From an uncultured Bacteroidales bacterium (GTDB taxonomy: Bacteria; Bacteroidota; Bacteroidia; Bacteroidales; UBA932), in NCBI GenBank assembly GCA_946549475.1, contig CAMNQO010000050.1, forward strand, positions 1 through 10,208: a stretch of DNA of 10,208 nt, given 5' to 3'. The notes beneath the pieces were generated by a model that was not told the origin of the DNA, made no database searches, and saw only the letters and a list, made by a program, of their open reading frames with translations. Below, piece after piece: positions 6,900-10,208 of this stretch; the stretch's first letter is position 1; every line of letters begins with the position of its first letter. Made by a program: the position numbers and the translations under genes.

Positions 6900-8837
6900 A
6901 TGGCAAACGAAGCAGAAGATATCACCATCCCCGGTCAGGGCGTCTATGACGAGAGCGCCATCCGGCACCTGGAAGACATGGAGCACATCCGGCTGCGGCC
7001 CGGAATGTATATCGGGAAACTGGGCAATGGAGAGAAGGAGGACGACGGCATCTATGTGCTGTTGAAAGAGATACTCGACAACTCGGTCGATGAATTCCGG
7101 ATGAAGCACGGCAAGGTCATCAAGGTGACCTTGGACGAGAAGACCGTCAGCGTGCGCGACTACGGCCGCGGCGTGCCTCTCGGGAGCCTCGTGGATGTAT
7201 TCAGCAAACTCAACACCGGCGCCAAATATGACGATGCGGTTTTCAAGAAAGCCGTCGGCCTGAACGGCGTGGGGGCCAAGGCCGCCAACGCCCTTTCCGA
7301 AGAGTTTTATGCCGAGTCTTTCCGTGACGGCCGGAGCAGTTTCGCCCTGTTCCGCCGCGGAGAACTCATCGAAAGCGGCGAGCGGGAGAGCGGCGAGCGC
7401 AACGGCACTTTCATCCGTTTCACCCCCGATCCGAATATGTTCGTGGGCTACCATTTCCGTCAGGACTATGTAGAGGAAATGCTCAAGAACTACTCCTACC
7501 TCAACATCGGCCTCACCCTCTCGCTCAACGGGACTTCATTCTCCAGCACCAACGGACTGCTGGACCTGGTGAAAGACTCGCTCAATGAAGTACCGCTCTA
7601 CGAGCCCGTCCACCTGGTGGGCGAAGACATCGAAGTCGTCATCACCCACGGACGCAGTTACGGCGAGAATATCGCTTCCTTCGTCAACGGGCAGAACACC
7701 CGCGAGGGCGGTACGCACCTGGCGGCTTTCCGCGAGGCGGTAGCCAAGTGCCTCAAAGAGTTCTTCAAGGTCAACTACAAGAAAGACTTTGCCCCTGAAG
7801 ACATCCGTCAGAGCATCATCGGCGCTATCAGCATCCAGATCCAGGAGCCCATCTTCGAGTCCCAGACCAAGGTCAAACTCGGCAGCCCCTATCTCTGGCA
7901 GAAAGACATCCAGAATCCGGACGGCACGCACAGTCTCGACAAGGGACCGTCCGTACGCAGTTTCGTCAATGATTTCGTCGGACGCCAGTTGGACGATTAC
8001 CTGCACATCCACAAGGAAATCGTTCCGGTCCTGCTGGAGAAAATCACCGAATCCGAGGAGCAGCGCAAGGAGATCCAGAGCATCCAGAAACAAAGCCGGG
8101 AACGCAACAAGACGACGGCCACTTACAATCCCAAACTCAGGGACTGCATGTACCACTACAACGAGAAGACCCCCAAGGGAAAGGAAGAGATGCCCGAGAA
8201 GAGCAGTATCTTCATCACCGAAGGAGACTCGGCAAGCGGCACCCTCACCCAGGCCCGCAACGCCGACTTCCAGGCCGTCTTCTCCCTGCGGGGCAAGCCC
8301 ATCAACTGTGTCAAGGAAAAGCCCAAGAAAGTGGCGGGCAACGACGAACTGAACTACCTGATTTCCGCCCTGGGCATCGAGAACGACAGCGACAACCTTC
8401 GCTACAACAACATCATCGTCGCAACCGATGCCGATGACGACGGGATGCACATCCGCATGCTGGTCGTCTCGTTCTTCCTCAAATATCATCCCGACCTGGT
8501 ACGCCGCGGCCACATCCACATTCTCCAGACGCCCCTGTTCCGCGTCAAGAACAAAAAGGAAGTCCGTTACTGTTTCGACCAGGATGAGAAAAACCAGGCG
8601 CAAGCCGAACTCAAGGACGCGAAGATCACGCGCTTCAAGGGTCTGGGTGAGATTTCTCCGCACGAGTTCTCTGACTTCATCGGCGAAAACATGCGTCTCG
8701 ACCCCGTCAAAATCAGCGACGACGAGAATATCAAAGGCTTGATGGAGTTCTATATGGGCGACAACACCCCTGATCGCCAGAAATTCATTCGCGGGAACCT
8801 GCGGAGTGAAGTCGAACTGGACGGCGTGGATTTCTGA
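6900..8837 (+). CDS. parE: DNA topoisomerase IV subunit B (ATPase subunit)
   Basis: 645-residue ATPase subunit of a type IIA topoisomerase. With ParC (not in the window) it decatenates daughter chromosomes and relaxes supercoils. The GHKL ATPase domain shows Glu57 (catalytic base), Asn61 and Asp64 in EILDNSVDE, then DYGRG (87-91) and the Gly-rich lid GLNGVGAKAANALS (120-133). The transducer domain carries NTREGGTHL (266-274) and the QTK loop (322-324) that contacts ATP phosphate. The TOPRIM domain has EGDSASG (441-447), RGKPIN (464-469) and metal-binding DADDDG (510-515), followed by RFKGLGE (578-584). The N-terminal HIRLRPGMYIGKLG and the length fit Bacteroidota ParE; GyrB is less likely given LRGKPIN and the overall Bacteroidota topo IV pattern. 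ATG 6900 follows its own promoter. A five-residue tandem repeat lies at 158-167. PriA follows 26 bp downstream. Confidence 0.92.
   Translation: MANEAEDITIPGQGVYDESAIRHLEDMEHIRLRPGMYIGKLGNGEKEDDGIYVLLKEILDNSVDEFRMKHGKVIKVTLDEKTVSVRDYGRGVPLGSLVDVFSKLNTGAKYDDAVFKKAVGLNGVGAKAANALSEEFYAESFRDGRSSFALFRRGELIESGERESGERNGTFIRFTPDPNMFVGYHFRQDYVEEMLKNYSYLNIGLTLSLNGTSFSSTNGLLDLVKDSLNEVPLYEPVHLVGEDIEVVITHGRSYGENIASFVNGQNTREGGTHLAAFREAVAKCLKEFFKVNYKKDFAPEDIRQSIIGAISIQIQEPIFESQTKVKLGSPYLWQKDIQNPDGTHSLDKGPSVRSFVNDFVGRQLDDYLHIHKEIVPVLLEKITESEEQRKEIQSIQKQSRERNKTTATYNPKLRDCMYHYNEKTPKGKEEMPEKSSIFITEGDSASGTLTQARNADFQAVFSLRGKPINCVKEKPKKVAGNDELNYLISALGIENDSDNLRYNNIIVATDADDDGMHIRMLVVSFFLKYHPDLVRRGHIHILQTPLFRVKNKKEVRYCFDQDEKNQAQAELKDAKITRFKGLGEISPHEFSDFIGENMRLDPVKISDDENIKGLMEFYMGDNTPDRQKFIRGNLRSEVELDGVDF
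7371..7400 (+). repeat. Tandem 15-bp in-frame repeat inside parE
   Basis: Two adjacent copies of a 15-bp unit (7371-7385 and 7386-7400) encode ESGER twice. The copies differ at two third-codon positions (GAA/GAG and CGG/CGC), so the duplication is not fresh. It lies between the ATPase and transducer parts, before a beta strand, where a loop insertion would probably be tolerated. Confidence 0.7.
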
Positions 8838-8863
8838 CACCATGCCTGCGGACCTGTCATACG

Positions 8864-10208
8864 ATGGCCTATGCACAAGTCATACTTCCCGTCAAACTTG
8901 CCTGGCTGCCCTGGTACAAGGTATCGGACGACGCATGCGAAGGCATGGCCGTAGAAGTACGGCTCGCCGGTAAGTTGCACGCCGGCGTCATCCGCCGCCT
9001 CTCGTCCACCGCTCCGGAAGGCATCCCTCCCGGAAAAATCCGTCCTGTTGAAAGCCTGCTGGCCGACCGCCCCCGAACGGAAGGACGGACGATGGAATTT
9101 TGGGAGAAACTGGCCGGGTACTACCTTTGCAGTGTCGGAGAAGTGTACAAGGCCTGCTTCCGGGGAGATTTGACAGCCGGAACGGGACGGAAAAAAGCCG
9201 TCGGAGCCGGTCAGGAGCCCTCCGCTCCGGCCGCACCGGCGCTTTCCTCCGGACAGCAACAGGTCTTCGAAGGGATTCGCAGCGCGCTCCGGTCGGGAAA
9301 GAATGTCCTGCTGGAAGGCGTGACCGGATCCGGCAAGACCGAAATCTACCTGGCCCTGGCCCGTGAAGTACTCGCCGCCGGCCGGTGCGTCCTCTATATG
9401 GTTCCGGAAATCGCCCTCAGCCGACAGTTGGAAGAACGCCTCCGCAGGCAGGCCGGCGATGCGCTGCGCACCTATCACAGCAAGGAGACGCCGGCCCGCC
9501 GCGCCCGCCTGTGCCGCGAACTCTGCACGGCGGGTGATCCGCTGCTCGTACTCGGGACCCGCAGCAGCGTCTTTCTGCCCCCGCAGTGTTTCGGTCTCAT
9601 CATCGTGGACGAAGAGCATGACGCCTCCTACAAGCAAGACGCCCCCGCCCCGCGCTACAACGGACGCGATGCCGCCATCCTGCTGGCACAGACCCTCTCC
9701 TGCCCCGTCCTGCTCGGTTCCGCCACGCCCTCCCTGGAGTCGCTGTACAACTGCGAAAAGGGCAAGATGGTCCGTTTCCTCCTCCGCGAAAAATATCACC
9801 AGGCCGAGCCGGCAGACATCGTATTCATCAATACGATCGAGGAAAAACGCAAAAACGGGATGGAAGGCAGTTTTTCCCGCAAACTCACCGGCATCCTCCG
9901 GGATTGTCTGCAAGAAGGGAAACAAGCCATCATCCTGCGCTCCCGCAAAGCCTATGCACCGTATGTCCAATGCGGACAATGCGGCTTCATTCCCAAATGC
10001 AAGCGCTGCAACCTGCCCCTCTCCTACAACAAAGCCGACGGCCGGCTCGCCTGCCACCACTGCGGCAGGACCCGGCCTTATGCCACCGTCTGTCCCGAAT
10101 GTGGCGGTCCCCTGCTGCCGATGGGCGCCGGCACCCAGAAAATCGAAGAAGAGGCCGCCGCACTTTTCCCGCAGGCGCGCATCAGCCGGCTCGACTCGGA
10201 TGCCGCCC
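8864..10208 (+). CDS. priA: Replication restart helicase PriA (primosomal protein N'), 3' partial
   Basis: DEAH-type 3'-5' helicase that recognises abandoned forks and restarts replication. 448 codons are visible and the frame runs off the window without a stop. ATG 8864 fits the family N terminus (YAQVILPVKL). Helicase motifs are GVTGSGKTE (152-160, Walker A Lys158), VPEIALSRQ (180-188), GTRSSVF (231-237), DEEHDASYKQ (249-258) and GSATPSLES (285-293). Eight zinc-ligand cysteines follow: 370, 373, 379, 382, 397, 400, 410 and 413. Odd points: Walker A Lys is residue 158 versus 230 in E. coli, and the segment between the 3'-DNA-binding domain (ending near 100) and the helicase core is only about 30 residues rich in Ala, Gly and Pro, so the winged helix seems absent. 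Several motif residues deviate (RKAYAP for RRGFAP, GTQ for GTE). It starts 26 bp after parE with no Shine-Dalgarno site or promoter seen, so co-transcription is likely. Confidence 0.9.
   Translation, partial: MAYAQVILPVKLAWLPWYKVSDDACEGMAVEVRLAGKLHAGVIRRLSSTAPEGIPPGKIRPVESLLADRPRTEGRTMEFWEKLAGYYLCSVGEVYKACFRGDLTAGTGRKKAVGAGQEPSAPAAPALSSGQQQVFEGIRSALRSGKNVLLEGVTGSGKTEIYLALAREVLAAGRCVLYMVPEIALSRQLEERLRRQAGDALRTYHSKETPARRARLCRELCTAGDPLLVLGTRSSVFLPPQCFGLIIVDEEHDASYKQDAPAPRYNGRDAAILLAQTLSCPVLLGSATPSLESLYNCEKGKMVRFLLREKYHQAEPADIVFINTIEEKRKNGMEGSFSRKLTGILRDCLQEGKQAIILRSRKAYAPYVQCGQCGFIPKCKRCNLPLSYNKADGRLACHHCGRTRPYATVCPECGGPLLPMGAGTQKIEEEAAALFPQARISRLDSDAA

Noticed and set aside
5526..7454. Very long open frame (642 codons) on the minus strand
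   Set aside because: It lies antisense across the fimbrial-type gene, the intergenic promoter and parE, whose protein matches are clear. Strong G/C bias at third codon positions suppresses stops on the opposite strand. Its translation has no recognisable domain.
6900..8837. GyrB instead of ParE
   Set aside because: The two are paralogues. The N-terminal HIRLRPGMYIGKLG context and LRGKPIN in the TOPRIM region fit the Bacteroidota topoisomerase IV subunit better. A tree with both paralogues from the genome would settle it.
7536..10060. Long minus-strand frames (446 and 436 codons) opposite parE and priA
   Set aside because: These are shadows of parE and priA with no family motifs. The priA frame on the + strand has a full set of helicase and zinc motifs.

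Overview
The window reads as chromosomal DNA from a G+C-rich member of the Bacteroidota, most likely order Bacteroidales (inference). Three things point there: a Na+-translocating NADH:quinone reductase (Nqr) operon whose proteins look Bacteroidales-like, a pair of lipoproteins of the FimB/Mfa2 and DUF4906-like type found in Bacteroidales fimbrial loci, and a Bacteroidota-style topoisomerase IV subunit B. Two intergenic regions carry Bacteroidota-type promoters (a TTTG-like -33 box, 19 bp, then a TAnnTTTG -7 box). G/C-ending codons dominate, which also creates very long meaningless open frames on the minus strand. A Rikenellaceae/Alistipes-like or related GC-rich lineage would fit, but the sequence alone cannot fix the genus. 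All genes are on the + strand.

Region 1 (1-4280) is the distal part of the nqr operon: nqrB (5' end cut by the window), nqrC, nqrD, nqrE and nqrF, separated by 12-18 bp. Together with NqrA (upstream, not seen) they form the membrane complex that oxidises NADH at NqrF, passes electrons through FAD, a 2Fe-2S centre, a second iron-sulphur site between NqrD and NqrE, covalent FMN on NqrC and NqrB, and riboflavin, to (mena)quinone, while exporting Na+. All the cofactor residues I could check are present. A perfect 17-bp A/T-rich hairpin with a T-tract follows nqrF and is probably the operon terminator.

Region 2 (about 4360-6833) is a two-gene unit. A promoter touching the terminator leads into a FimB/Mfa2-like fimbrial anchor lipoprotein with an unusually long stretch before its signal peptide. 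It overlaps by 14 nt a second lipoprotein resembling DUF4906/fimbrillin-associated proteins. No major fimbrillin gene is present, and both exported proteins are rich in cysteine.

Region 3 (about 6851-10208) is a DNA-maintenance pair: parE (topoisomerase IV subunit B, complete) behind its own promoter, then 26 bp downstream priA (replication-restart helicase, 3' end cut by the window). The PriA frame runs off the window without a stop. It seems to lack the winged-helix region between the N-terminal DNA-binding domain and the helicase core.

No stretch over 300 bp is without a gene. I see no tRNA, rRNA, CRISPR array, insertion sequence or phage gene. Nothing here amounts to a new defence or mobile system. 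The points most worth a second look are the compact, motif-divergent PriA and the orphan cysteine-rich fimbrial-type pair.
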